Origin: Clostridiales bacterium
Lineage (GTDB): Bacteria; Bacillota; Clostridia; Christensenellales; CAG-138
DNA: 10,291 nt
Direction: 5' to 3'
Assembly (NCBI GenBank): GCA_004554165.1
Contig: SFNQ01000043.1
Location: 1 to 10,291 of the forward strand
The notes below the pieces were generated by a model, which searched no databases, was not told the DNA's origin, and saw nothing but the letters and a program-made list of their open reading frames with translations. Made by a program: the position numbers and the translations under genes. Positions 1 through 7,360 of this stretch are shown piece by piece (positions within the stretch are counted from its first letter, which is position 1; each line of letters opens with the position of its first letter).

Positions 1-51
1 TCCCTCCGTCATGGGTCCCGGTTTGTAGTACTCTTTTTTCTTGTGCGCCAT
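1..51 (-). CDS. Probable IS256-family transposase, N-terminal fragment (runs off window)
   Basis: Only the first 17 codons are in the window. The start ATG is at 51 and reading continues leftward past position 1. The peptide begins MAHKKKEYYKPGPMTEG. From memory, Lys/Tyr-rich starts followed by a PGPMTEG-like stretch are typical of IS256 (mutator)-type DDE transposases of Clostridia, where GKRNI usually comes next; that part cannot be seen here. The start is well supported by an AGGAGG Shine-Dalgarno sequence at 60-65, 9 to 14 nt upstream. The gene lies downstream of the terminator that closes the SPFH operon, so it is probably a separate element. The catalytic DDE residues are outside the window. 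The family call rests on a short N-terminal resemblance only. Confidence 0.5.
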   Translation of the reverse strand, partial: MAHKKKEYYKPGPMTEG

Positions 52-598
52 AATTCAGGCCTCCTATGTTTTTATCCTATCACAGAAGGCCTTGATTTTT
101 TACCTTTTACAGACTTTTTTTCACAGGCTCGCGGCTCGTTTTCGTCTGCATCCGCCCGCGGTTTGCCATCATCGCTCTGGCAGCAATGCAGCAGGCGCGG
201 CGCAGGAAACGCTCCGGAGTACAGAAAAACTGCGGACCGGTCCTTTGTAAAAACCAGCGCTGACGGGGCTCTCGTCCCGCAGCAACGATCTTTTTTATAA
301 GGCGCTTTCAACATCTGACTGCCCTTTCTGTCCCCAATATGTCTCGCCTTTCGGGAACGGATTGTCCCGGTCCTGCGCATGGGAGGCTGTGTGCCTGTCG
401 CGCCTGCAACCAAAACAGCGTTGTCTGAAAGCTTTCTCCCGCGTCTCCCCCGTTCTGCCTGTCCGTGGGCCGCTCGCAGAAGGCGAAGAATGCCTGGAGT
501 CCCCCCTCCCTGCAGAAAGCGGGAAAGGGATAACTACGGCCGTCCCAATCCGCCGGGCAAAGCAGAACAGCCCGCATGCATTGATTCAGAGAGCAGAA
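52..598. other. Intergenic stretch without a credible gene; probable mobile-element edge
   Basis: About 550 nt lie between the transposase start and the terminator at 599-630. Short open frames exist on both strands. Their translations are rich in Arg, Pro, Ser and Cys, lack a ribosome binding site, and look like random GC-rich reading. The part next to the transposase (about 66-130) is AT-richer, with runs of A on the minus strand. It is the expected place for the transposase promoter and an IS terminal inverted repeat, for which 105-130 is a candidate. The rest (about 130-598) is GC-rich, and I see no tRNA, rRNA or riboswitch fold in it. Confidence 0.5.
60..65 (-). promoter_or_regulatory. 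Ribosome binding site of the probable transposase
   Basis: The minus strand reads AGGAGG here, 8 nt before the ATG at 51-49. A perfect Shine-Dalgarno match at this spacing is the main evidence that a real gene starts at 51 and runs off the window. Confidence 0.65.
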
Positions 599-630
599 TG
601 AAAAAGCGGCAGGTTTCCGCCCGCCGCTTC
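599..630 (-). terminator. Rho-independent terminator after the SPFH gene
   Basis: Read on the minus strand, arms AAGCGGCGGG (629-620) and CCTGCCGCTT (613-604) form a 10-bp stem with one G-T pair, closed by a six-base loop. The stem runs into a T tract at 605-601. It begins 16 nt past the SPFH stop codon at 646-648, the right place and orientation to end the two-gene TIM44-like/SPFH unit. Confidence 0.85.
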
Positions 631-645
631 ACAGGAAATCAAACG

Positions 646-1974
646 TTACTGTATATCACCGTCATCGAAGGGATCGCCGCACTCAGGGCAGAACTTGGGC
701 GGCTTGGTCTTGTCCTGGGGCTCCCAGCCGCACTTGTCGCACTTGTACTGGGGCACGCCGGCGGGCTTTTTCGCGCCGCACTCGGCGCAGAACTTGCCCT
801 TGTTTACCGCGCCGCAGGCACAGGTCCAGCCATCGGCGGCAGGCTTCTGCTTGCCGCAGTTGACGCAGAACTTTCCGGTGTTTGTTGCACCGCAGGCGCA
901 GGTCCACGCATCGGCGGACGCCGCCTGCTGGGGCGCCTGCTGAGGCGCCTGCTGGGCCTGCTGCTGTCCCATCTGAAACAGGCTCTGCGCGTTCATGCCG
1001 CCAGCCCCCTGCGCCATATTCAGGCCGGCAAAGCCCATAAAGGCACCGCCGCCGCCTTCGTTCGCCGCAGCGGCTTTCATCGCCTCGGCCTGCGCGCCTA
1101 CCAGATGGGCAGCCGCCATGGTGGGATTGCGCAGAGCGGCGCTCTTTTGCAGCTCCTTAATGGTATTCTCGTCCTCTTCGTTGGCGGTGATGGAGCTCAC
1201 GCCAAAGCTCACCACGCGAACGCCGCGCAATTCGCCCCACTTTTGGGAAAGCACCTCGTTGAGCGCATCCGCAAGCTCCGCGGTATGGCCGGGTACGGCG
1301 CTGTAACGGATGCCCATAGCGGAGATCTTGGCAAAGGCGGGCTGAAGCGCCGTCAAAAGCTCGGTTTTGAGCTGGCTATCGATCTCGCTGCGCGAATAAT
1401 TCGCGCTTACATTGCCGCAAACGTTCTTATAGAACAGCATCGGGTCGGCAACCTTGTAGGAATACTCGCCGAAGCACTTGATGCCGATGTCCATGTCCAG
1501 GCCGATATTCTGATCTACAACGCGGAAGGGCACCGGGTTTGCCGTGCCGTATTTGTTGCCGATGATCTCCTTGGTATTAAAGAAATAGACGCGCTGATCC
1601 TTCCCCGTGTCTCCGCCCATGGTAAAACGCTTTTTGAGCGTTTCCCAGGATTTCTTGATGCCCTGGCCAAGGCCGCCGTAAAATATGGTCGGCTCCGTGG
1701 AGCTGTCCCACACAAACTCGCCCGCCTCCGCGCAAAACTCAACGATCGCCCCCTGCTCGACGATCATCATGCACTGACCCTCGTTGACCGCAATAATGGA
1801 TCCGTTGCTGATGATGTTATCTTCGCCCTTTGTGTTGGAGCTTCTTGCGCTGCTGCGCTTTCTCCCCTTTTGCACCAGCACGTCCGCAGGCATGGCATCG
1901 CAGTAAAAATACTCCCGCCACTGATCCGCCAGCACGCCGCCAAGCGCGCCGATTCCAGCTTTCAAAAGACCCAT
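646..1974 (-). CDS. SPFH-domain protein with three C-terminal zinc ribbons (YdjI/'virion core protein' type)
   Basis: This 442-residue protein starts MGLLKAGIGALGGVLADQW, a start I recognise from the SPFH family annotated as 'virion core protein' and related to Bacillus YdjI. SPFH proteins assemble into membrane-bound oligomers; the bacterial ones are linked to envelope organisation and stress. The SPFH-like body covers roughly residues 25-290. An Ala/Gly-rich stretch and a Gln/Ala-rich linker (about 290-356) follow, then three cysteine-pair zinc ribbons at about 357-382, 383-409 and 410-442. The first two are near copies (WTCACGA...GKFC..CG); the third is a different, rubredoxin-like knuckle (KCDKCG...KFCPECG). 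There is no signal peptide, so it is probably cytoplasmic and membrane-associated. I chose ATG at 1974 because AAGGAG at 1985-1990 lies 10 nt upstream; the in-frame TTG at 1983 is only 1 nt from it. The gene follows the TIM44-like gene by about 100 nt and is probably co-transcribed with it. Confidence 0.88.
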   Translation of the reverse strand: MGLLKAGIGALGGVLADQWREYFYCDAMPADVLVQKGRKRSSARSSNTKGEDNIISNGSIIAVNEGQCMMIVEQGAIVEFCAEAGEFVWDSSTEPTIFYGGLGQGIKKSWETLKKRFTMGGDTGKDQRVYFFNTKEIIGNKYGTANPVPFRVVDQNIGLDMDIGIKCFGEYSYKVADPMLFYKNVCGNVSANYSRSEIDSQLKTELLTALQPAFAKISAMGIRYSAVPGHTAELADALNEVLSQKWGELRGVRVVSFGVSSITANEEDENTIKELQKSAALRNPTMAAAHLVGAQAEAMKAAAANEGGGGAFMGFAGLNMAQGAGGMNAQSLFQMGQQQAQQAPQQAPQQAASADAWTCACGATNTGKFCVNCGKQKPAADGWTCACGAVNKGKFCAECGAKKPAGVPQYKCDKCGWEPQDKTKPPKFCPECGDPFDDGDIQ

Positions 1975-2073
1975 TTGATTCAATCTCCTTCCAATTTATA
2001 ACTCTGGTTGACCATTGTTATTGCATTGACCGCAGCAGAGCCAGCAAGCGCCGGCCCTGCCGCGGAGAATTCA

Positions 2074-3012
2074 TCAGGCAGTCCGCTGGCTGATGCCCTT
2101 GATGGAGCAGATCGCCCAGTCGTGCGAATCCAGCGTAATCACACTGTCGCAGTACGGACACTTCGCAGTGGTATTGATGGAGACCGGAGCGCCGCAGTTG
2201 GGGCAATTCACGGTGGTCATTTCGGCCGCCTCGCCGGTCTTTCTGCCGCTCTCGCGGGACAGATCCCACTCGTAGGTCATGAACTTCTCCTTGCTCTGGC
2301 TGCCGGAGATCAGCTCGCCCGTTTCGTCGTTCAGGGTATAATCCACAATGCGTGTGCGAAGCTCCGCAATGATATGATCCTCTCCATTGCGCTGGCAGAA
2401 CCCGCGCAGCGTTACGCCAAGCACCGCGATGCGTTCCACATAGTTCGTCCGTCTGGCCTTGCGCATGGCGGAAAGCTGGCGATCCATCTGTGCAAACAGC
2501 GCATCGGTAAAGTAGGGCCGCAGGGACTCGATGTTCCTTTCCTGCCAACCGTTCTGCATCTGGACATAGAGGTTGCCCAGCTTCTCCTGGAACGCACTCT
2601 GGTCAAAGCCTGGATCAAGCTGCTGATACTCGGACATGCTCCGAAGCTGCGACTGATCCACCCGCTGCGCGCCAGCAGGCGTATTCTGCCCGCCGCTCTT
2701 CTTGCCTTTCCTGGAACTCTTCTGCATAAAATACCAGATTACCAGCGCGGCGATGATAAGAACCGTCCACAGAGGAGACCCGCCGCCCGAATCGCCACTG
2801 GAGCCGGAATAGCTGGAATAACTGGAATAACTGTCGCTGCTGTCCCAGTCGTAATCGCTGCCGGAGCCCCAATCGGAGCCAAAATCGCTGGAGCTCCAAT
2901 CCGAGCCAAAATCGCTGTCGCCGCTAAAATCGCCAAAATCCGCCCCCGCCGCAACGGGCAGCAGGCAGAGGCAGAGGGTCAGGAGCAAGATCAATAGCAG
3001 ACTTTTTTTCAT
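2074..3012 (-). CDS. Membrane-anchored TIM44-like domain protein with C-terminal zinc ribbon
   Basis: This 312-residue protein has a Lys-Lys start and a Leu-rich signal peptide (residues 1-23, ending VAAGA). An Asp/Ser/Gly/Tyr-rich segment follows (24-80), with DFGSDW repeated. A membrane helix spans about 81-96, then a basic stretch (RKGKK) marks the cytoplasmic side. Residues about 125-255 resemble the TIM44-like/Tim44-type fold seen in bacterial membrane proteins (QLDPGFDQSAFQEKLGNLYV, with an aromatic ending MTYEWDLSR). A zinc ribbon with Cys270, Cys273, Cys285 and Cys288 and the tail DSHDWAICSIKGI end the protein. Two stop codons occur in a row (TGATGA). The gene is first in a two-gene unit with the SPFH gene. 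A reasonable reading is a membrane anchor or partner for the SPFH scaffold. The Shine-Dalgarno is weak (GAGGG, about 12 nt from the ATG). The domain call is from pattern recognition only; the exact function is unknown. Confidence 0.8.
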   Translation of the reverse strand: MKKSLLLILLLTLCLCLLPVAAGADFGDFSGDSDFGSDWSSSDFGSDWGSGSDYDWDSSDSYSSYSSYSGSSGDSGGGSPLWTVLIIAALVIWYFMQKSSRKGKKSGGQNTPAGAQRVDQSQLRSMSEYQQLDPGFDQSAFQEKLGNLYVQMQNGWQERNIESLRPYFTDALFAQMDRQLSAMRKARRTNYVERIAVLGVTLRGFCQRNGEDHIIAELRTRIVDYTLNDETGELISGSQSKEKFMTYEWDLSRESGRKTGEAAEMTTVNCPNCGAPVSINTTAKCPYCDSVITLDSHDWAICSIKGISQRTA

Positions 3013-3103
3013 AATTAATACATACCCTCATGGACCGTTGGCGTCAGGCCGGCCAGCGGTCGAATTCGTTGATTTCCTGTCGAAGCAGTCCGCGCGGCGC
3101 AAC

Positions 3104-3115
3104 CAACCGCGGTTG
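3104..3115. repeat. 12-bp perfect palindrome in the leader of the TIM44-like/SPFH unit
   Basis: CAACCGCGGTTG is a perfect dyad, roughly 75-87 nt downstream of the inferred transcription start. It could be an operator or part of a leader hairpin, or chance in GC-rich DNA. No regulator gene is nearby. Confidence 0.35.
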
Positions 3116-3196
3116 TTCGGCCTGCGGCAGACGCAGCGCTTCCATCGCCTATACATTGGATATGCCGAGCGGTGGTATTGGCATGACTTATTTTAT

Positions 3197-3225
3197 AGAA
3201 TATTTCATTCGGGGATATCTGTCAA
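3197..3225 (-). promoter_or_regulatory. Sigma-70/SigA-type promoter of the TIM44-like/SPFH unit
   Basis: The minus strand carries TTGACA (3225-3220), a 17-nt spacer, and TATTCT (3202-3197; four of six consensus bases, including both end positions). The surrounding DNA is AT-rich, unlike the flanking coding regions. Transcription would start near 3190, giving a leader of about 178 nt before the ATG at 3012. Confidence 0.65.
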
Positions 3226-3246
3226 TTTAATTTTATGGCAATTCCG

Positions 3247-3267
3247 AAAAAAAGCTGATTCTGTCAG
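3247..3267 (-). terminator. Candidate weak terminator at the end of the phn/phosphatase unit
   Basis: On the minus strand CTGA (3267-3264), a five-base loop and TCAG (3258-3255) form a short stem, followed by C, C's complement G aside, and seven T residues (3253-3247). The stem is only 4 bp, so the call depends mainly on the T run and on its place, about 100 nt after the phosphatase stop and just before the next promoter. Confidence 0.4.
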
Positions 3268-3366
3268 GGGCTGCAACCCATGCCTCTTTTGGTCCCATTG
3301 CCAGTTTTCGCAATGCGTTTCCGGCCGGCTGCAGCGCCCTGCATATCGTTTCAGATCTGATTTGCG

Positions 3367-4911
3367 CTATTTCATCCACGGCAGCCGACCTCCCGTCACT
3401 TCGTATTGAAATGACGGTCGTTCAAACAGGGACTTTTGCAGGCCGCGCTCAAAGTATTCCATAATCAGATCGGACATATCCCGCTGTATCTCCCGCAACA
3501 CCCGGCAGCCGGGATACATGTCATAACCGCCCGCGCCGCTGGCGCGGTAGTTGCTCATGCAGATGGAAAACACATCGTCCGGCTGGACGTCGTTGCCCCG
3601 GTATTGCAGGGATACAACGCGCCCCCCAACGGGCCTGGAAACGTCGATGCAATAGGCGATGCCCGCATAATAATCGTAATTATAGTGCTCCACCTTGGGC
3701 CGCAGGAAGGTTTCTGAAACGGCCAGCGCGCCATCCTCTCCAAGGGAGAAGTAAGCGGCGGAGCGCTCAAGGGCGGCGCGGAGCTTTTCCCCGGTAATTT
3801 CAAGCACCACAAGGGTATTGGAATAGGGATAGCTGGCGAGGATATCCCGTCTGGTAACCGCCTCACCAAAGCCCATGACATCGTTTGCCAGGCTGACGGC
3901 AGAGATCTGCGCGCCGGAAAACTGGCGCTGGACATCCAGAAACATTCGCGCAATATCGCTGCCGCAGGCCGCCATTTGAAGATGGGGCGCCTTTGCCAGC
4001 GCTCGGGGGAGCCTGCCCACGTCCTCGTCCAGCCAGGTCTGAACGGCTGCTTCCAGTTCGGCAAAGCCCTGAACAAGAGATGCGTCTGCCGGCGCATCCG
4101 CCGCTACGCGCTCGGAGGAAATCCGTTTGCAGCCCTCGCTTACGGAGACGGTAAGCCGGTGAAACTCCCGCCCGTTGTCTGCGCTCTGCAGCGCATATGT
4201 GCCATGAATCCAGCGGCCATGCAGGGACAGATGCTGATGTCCGGTGAGGAGTATATCATATCCCAGCTCCTGACAGAGCCGGTAGGCGATGTTTTCTCCG
4301 GTCTGAGAGAGCAGCCTTCCGGTTTGCAGGTCTCTTTCAAAGCCGCCATGATAGATGCAAATCGTGAGATCCACCTCGCCCTGCATGCGCTCCAACGCGC
4401 TCCTTGCAGCTTCAAACGGCGCCGTGATGTGGATACCCTCCAGATTCTCCGGCTTCTCCCAGATATTCACATGATCTGTCACAATGCCCGCGATGCCGAC
4501 CCGCAGGCCGCTTTCCATCACTTTTATCATATAGGGATGGAGCGTGTTGCCCGCCGCATCCCGTACATTTTCACAGGCGCAATCAAATGTCCCCCGGGAA
4601 AGATAGTCCCGCAGGTACGCCAGCCCATAGTTGAAATCATGGTTGCCAAGGGTCACGACATCATAGCCGCACCGGCTCATGATCTCTGCCAGCGGTTTTG
4701 CCGATTGGAGCTTCTTCCGGCAATAGGCGGCAAAGGGCGAGCCCTGCAGGATGTCGCCTCCGTCGATAATCAGCGTATCTCCGTCCTTTTCAAAGCAGGG
4801 CGCGCAGCGAAAAAGGCCCAGTGGGCGTTCCAACCTGTCGCCGTAGGTGGTGGGATAGAAATGGCCATGCAGGTCGGTGGTGTAATAAATGGTTAGCTTT
4901 TTTTCTGCCAT
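3367..4911 (-). CDS. Cytoplasmic metallophosphatase/5'-nucleotidase, CpdB/UshA family
   Basis: This 514-residue protein has the two-domain layout of bifunctional 5'-nucleotidases and 2',3'-cyclic-nucleotide phosphodiesterases. The N-terminal metallophosphoesterase domain carries the metal ligands: DLH (Asp13, His15), GGD (Asp53), GNHD (Asn90, His91), YHGG (His188) and GHQH (His225, His227). The C-terminal nucleotidase domain has YSNTLVVLEITGEKLRAALE and a substrate-binding stretch, NYRASGAGGYDMY. GNHDFNYG and the NYRASG stretch look more CpdB-like than UshA-like. It begins MAEKKLTIYYTTDLHG with no signal peptide, whereas classical CpdB and UshA are exported, so it should act inside the cell. 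The ATG at 4911 overlaps the phnE2 stop as TAATG, implying translational coupling. It probably removes phosphate from whatever the adjacent transporter imports, or from products made from it. The open frame extends upstream to 5184 but only as a shadow of phnE2. Confidence 0.9.
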   Translation of the reverse strand: MAEKKLTIYYTTDLHGHFYPTTYGDRLERPLGLFRCAPCFEKDGDTLIIDGGDILQGSPFAAYCRKKLQSAKPLAEIMSRCGYDVVTLGNHDFNYGLAYLRDYLSRGTFDCACENVRDAAGNTLHPYMIKVMESGLRVGIAGIVTDHVNIWEKPENLEGIHITAPFEAARSALERMQGEVDLTICIYHGGFERDLQTGRLLSQTGENIAYRLCQELGYDILLTGHQHLSLHGRWIHGTYALQSADNGREFHRLTVSVSEGCKRISSERVAADAPADASLVQGFAELEAAVQTWLDEDVGRLPRALAKAPHLQMAACGSDIARMFLDVQRQFSGAQISAVSLANDVMGFGEAVTRRDILASYPYSNTLVVLEITGEKLRAALERSAAYFSLGEDGALAVSETFLRPKVEHYNYDYYAGIAYCIDVSRPVGGRVVSLQYRGNDVQPDDVFSICMSNYRASGAGGYDMYPGCRVLREIQRDMSDLIMEYFERGLQKSLFERPSFQYEVTGGRLPWMK

Positions 4912-5723
4912 TATTGCCCCCGCGCCAGCTTCACCCGGATTTTTGTGGAAAGTACCTCGATGATGAATATGAGCACGATGAGTCCGGCAAGGATGGCGCC
5001 CACCTCGTTCCAGCGGTAGGAACTCATGGCAAAAATCAGGGGTGCGCCTATGCCGCCCGCGCCAACCAGTCCCAATACCGTGGCGTCTCTGAGGTTCATA
5101 TCGAACCGATAGATGATGGTTGACATAAAATCCGGAAACAACTGCGGGATGATGCCGTAGCGTATCTTCTGGAAGGCGTTGCATCCAGCCGCATCCAGCG
5201 ATTCCAGTATCCGCTTATCCAATCCCTCGATATATTCCGTAAACATCTTGGATACCATGCCGATCGAGCACACCGACATCGTCATCAGACCCGCGAAGGG
5301 ACCGGGGCCGGTGACACGAATAAACATGAGGCCATAGACGAAAGCCGGGATGGTGCGGATGGCCATGATGCAGCCGTGGACCACAACGGCGATGGGCTTT
5401 GGCACCAGGTTGGTGGCGGAGAGAAACGAAAGCGGAATGGAGAAAACCGCACCGACAAGGGTGCCAAGGAAAGCAATGCACATGGTCTCAAGCAGCAGAT
5501 ACGCCACGCCTGATTTTGTGAGATCGAACAGCAGCTCTGTATCCGGATGAAAAATCCCGGAAATGATGCGCCCCGCAATGCTCCATCCGTGCCCCTCCGC
5601 AGCCCCGCCTTTCAGGGCGGAGGACGACCATGCGATGAGCGCGGCGGTAATGAGCGCCAGCACGAGCTTGATATACCAGGTCTTAGGCGCTTCCCTGTAT
5701 TTTTCAAAAACAGATCGATTCAT
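4911..5723 (-). CDS. phnE: PhnE-type ABC transporter permease (second copy)
   Basis: A 270-residue membrane protein of the PhnE family, the channel subunit of phosphonate/phosphite-type ABC importers. A cytoplasmic N-terminus leads into a first helix (about 18-34). A hydrophilic segment and several more helices follow from about 73 to the end. RTIPAFVYGLMF (123-134) and the EAA-type coupling loop (ESLDAAGCNAFQKIRYGIIP, about 174-193), which docks on the ATPase, are clear. LRDATVLGLVGAGGIG (about 211-226) is a family signature. I chose ATG at 5723 because AGGAGG at 5729-5734 is 5 nt away; an in-frame TTG at 5738 lies upstream of that site. The gene follows phnE1 by 16 nt and overlaps the phosphatase start by one base. 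With phnE1 it should form a heterodimeric channel. Confidence 0.9.
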   Translation of the reverse strand: MNRSVFEKYREAPKTWYIKLVLALITAALIAWSSSALKGGAAEGHGWSIAGRIISGIFHPDTELLFDLTKSGVAYLLLETMCIAFLGTLVGAVFSIPLSFLSATNLVPKPIAVVVHGCIMAIRTIPAFVYGLMFIRVTGPGPFAGLMTMSVCSIGMVSKMFTEYIEGLDKRILESLDAAGCNAFQKIRYGIIPQLFPDFMSTIIYRFDMNLRDATVLGLVGAGGIGAPLIFAMSSYRWNEVGAILAGLIVLIFIIEVLSTKIRVKLARGQ

Positions 5724-5739
5724 GTCCCCCTCCTCCAAA

Positions 5740-6561
5740 CTAGGAAAGCCTGCGGCGAATGTACTGGCTGATGGATTCGATCAGCAGTACGGTGACGAAC
5801 AATACGATGAGGATCATGCCAACGCTGGCATAGTCCCGCCAGCCGATCTTCTCGTTGAGAATCAGTCCCAATCCGCCGGCCCCCACATAGCCAAGAATGG
5901 AAGCGTAGCGTACATTCCCTTCAAAACAGAAGAGGCAAATGGACAGATACACCGGCAGCACCTGCGGCAATATGGCCGCAAGGAATGCGCGGAGCTTTGT
6001 GGACCCCAGGGCCTCCATGGCCTCGTACGCCCCCATATCCACCGTCTCAATCTGCTCATACAGCTGTTTGCCCACATAGGCAAAGGTGAATACGGCGATG
6101 GCAAACGTACCCGCCGTAGTCCCCAACCCGAACATGTAGGTGGCGATCAGGGCCGTTACGAGCGTTGGCAGCGTGCGGACGAGGCTCAGGATGAACCGCA
6201 CGACGCCGATGCAGATGCGGCTATGGATGATGTTGGTAGAAGCGATGATGGCAAAAGGGATGGCAAGCACGCTGCCAATGAAGGAGCCCAGCAGGGACAT
6301 CTTGATGGTGTCAAAAAGTGGCTGCCAGATGCTGGAGATATAGCTGCCGTTTGGCGGAAACATCTGCCCGAGAATGACAAAAAACTGATGACCGCGCCGG
6401 AGCAGCGTCCCGGGATCGAACCCGGTCACCCGGACGGATATGACGGCCGCAACGACCAGCAGGAGCAGGACAAGCGGCGTGCGGGAGGCCTTTTCCTTCA
6501 CCACCTTGCCGTCGGCAAGGCGCAGCTTTCTGGGCTTGAAAATTTTATCGTAAAGCGTCAT
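5740..6561 (-). CDS. phnE: PhnE-type ABC transporter permease (first copy)
   Basis: A 273-residue permease, paralogous to the next gene. A basic N-terminal tail (1-28) precedes the first helix (about 29-45). A periplasm-side-equivalent segment runs to about 80, then further helices follow. RTLPTLVTALIATYMFGLG (129-147) matches the PhnE core. The EAA loop is YEAMEALGSTKLRAFLAAIL (about 179-198) and the VRYASILGYVGAGGLG signature is at about 217-232. The start ATG overlaps the phnC stop as ATGA, and GAGGGGGAG lies just upstream within phnC, so translation is coupled to the ATPase. Paired non-identical PhnE subunits are common in Firmicutes phn transporters. Confidence 0.9.
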   Translation of the reverse strand: MTLYDKIFKPRKLRLADGKVVKEKASRTPLVLLLLVVAAVISVRVTGFDPGTLLRRGHQFFVILGQMFPPNGSYISSIWQPLFDTIKMSLLGSFIGSVLAIPFAIIASTNIIHSRICIGVVRFILSLVRTLPTLVTALIATYMFGLGTTAGTFAIAVFTFAYVGKQLYEQIETVDMGAYEAMEALGSTKLRAFLAAILPQVLPVYLSICLFCFEGNVRYASILGYVGAGGLGLILNEKIGWRDYASVGMILIVLFVTVLLIESISQYIRRRLS

Positions 6562-7322
6562 GGCATCTCCCCCTCGCTCTGAGGAATGTGCCCCTCATAG
6601 ATGGTATCCAGAACATCCTGCGTGACGTCCGCGGAGGGACCGTCAAAAACGATTTTTCCGGCGCGGATGCCGATGATGCGCTTTGCATATGTCAGGGCCA
6701 ATTCCACATGGTGGATATTTATCAGGATGGAGATGCCCATGTCCCGGTTAATCCTTACAAAATCCTCCATGACCTGCTTTGCCGTCACCGGGTCAAGCGC
6801 GGCCACAGGCTCATCGGCCAGAATGATTTGTGGGTTCTGGGCAAGCGTGCGGGCAAGGGCTACCCGCTGCTGCTGTCCGCCGGAAAGCTGATCCGCGCGG
6901 ATATACGCTTTGTCCAGAATCCCCACCTTATCCAGACATTCCAGCGCAAGGATCTTGTCCTCCCTTTTGAAAGCTCCCAGCAGGGTGCGCCAGAAGGGCA
7001 TATCCGGGACCCGCGCCATCAGCACGTTTTTTATCACCGTGGTGCGTGTCACAAGGTTAAAAGATTGAAATATCATGCCGATGTTTCTGCGGAACCGGCG
7101 AAGGGAACGCCCCTTGAGAGCGGGTACATTGTGCTCATCTACCAGCAGAGTCCCCCCGGTAATATCGTGCATGCGGTTGATGGCCCTGAGCAGGGTGGAT
7201 TTTCCTGCGCCGGAAAGGCCGATAATTGCGACAAATTCGCCTTGCTCGATCTCCAGCGACACGTCATCCAGTCCCACCGCGCCGTTTGGGTATATCTTTG
7301 AAACATGTTCAAAACGAATCAT
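6558..7322 (-). CDS. phnC: PhnC-type ABC transporter ATP-binding protein
   Basis: This 254-residue ATPase has every ABC motif intact: Walker A GLSGAGKST (35-43), Q-loop Gln86 (FQSFNLV), signature LSGGQQQ (146-152), Walker B IILADE (166-171), D-loop AALDP (174-178) and the switch His204 (NIHHVELA). The IHHVELAL-type switch and FQSFNLVTRTTVIKNV are typical of PhnC, and the neighbouring PhnD and two PhnE genes confirm the assignment. It powers import through the paired permeases. GGGAGGGG lies a few bases upstream of the ATG at 7322. It is separated from phnD by a 91-nt gap with a strong stem-loop, which could make its expression lower than that of phnD. Confidence 0.94.
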   Translation of the reverse strand: MIRFEHVSKIYPNGAVGLDDVSLEIEQGEFVAIIGLSGAGKSTLLRAINRMHDITGGTLLVDEHNVPALKGRSLRRFRRNIGMIFQSFNLVTRTTVIKNVLMARVPDMPFWRTLLGAFKREDKILALECLDKVGILDKAYIRADQLSGGQQQRVALARTLAQNPQIILADEPVAALDPVTAKQVMEDFVRINRDMGISILINIHHVELALTYAKRIIGIRAGKIVFDGPSADVTQDVLDTIYEGHIPQSEGEMP

Positions 7323-7360
7323 TCTGTGCCCCTCCCAAAGAAGCCGGGTATAACATGGAA

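Larger units (their letters stand above)
3013..3366. other. Intergenic region: phn-unit terminator, promoter and leader of the TIM44-like/SPFH unit
   Basis: This 354-nt gap separates the two minus-strand transcription units. Reading right to left it holds a candidate weak terminator (3247-3267), a promoter with a good -35 box (3197-3225), and a leader of about 178 nt. The leader contains a 12-bp palindrome at 3104-3115. Small plus-strand open frames here have no ribosome binding site and no recognisable product. Confidence 0.6.

Noticed and set aside
72..413. 113-codon minus-strand open frame in the left gap
   Set aside because: The Arg/Lys/Pro/Cys-rich composition, lack of a ribosome binding site and lack of any motif fit chance reading in GC-rich DNA.
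379..2001. 540-codon open frame on the plus strand
   Set aside because: It lies opposite the SPFH gene. Its Ala/Leu/Arg/Gly-rich translation has no domain and no ribosome binding site, while the minus-strand protein has clear SPFH and zinc-ribbon motifs.
2040..2055. GCCGGC/GCTGGC hairpin between the TIM44-like and SPFH genes
   Set aside because: A 6-bp stem with a G-T pair and no T run. It could be chance in GC-rich DNA, and it does not break the operon.
1984..2073. Separate promoter for the SPFH gene
   Set aside because: A TATAAA sits near 2000, but no acceptable -35 box lies 16-18 nt upstream, so co-transcription with the TIM44-like gene is simpler.
4912..5184. N-terminal extension of the metallophosphatase
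   Set aside because: The extension reads phnE2 in another frame. The family start MAEKKLTIYYTTDLHG follows directly from ATG 4911, overlapping the phnE2 stop.
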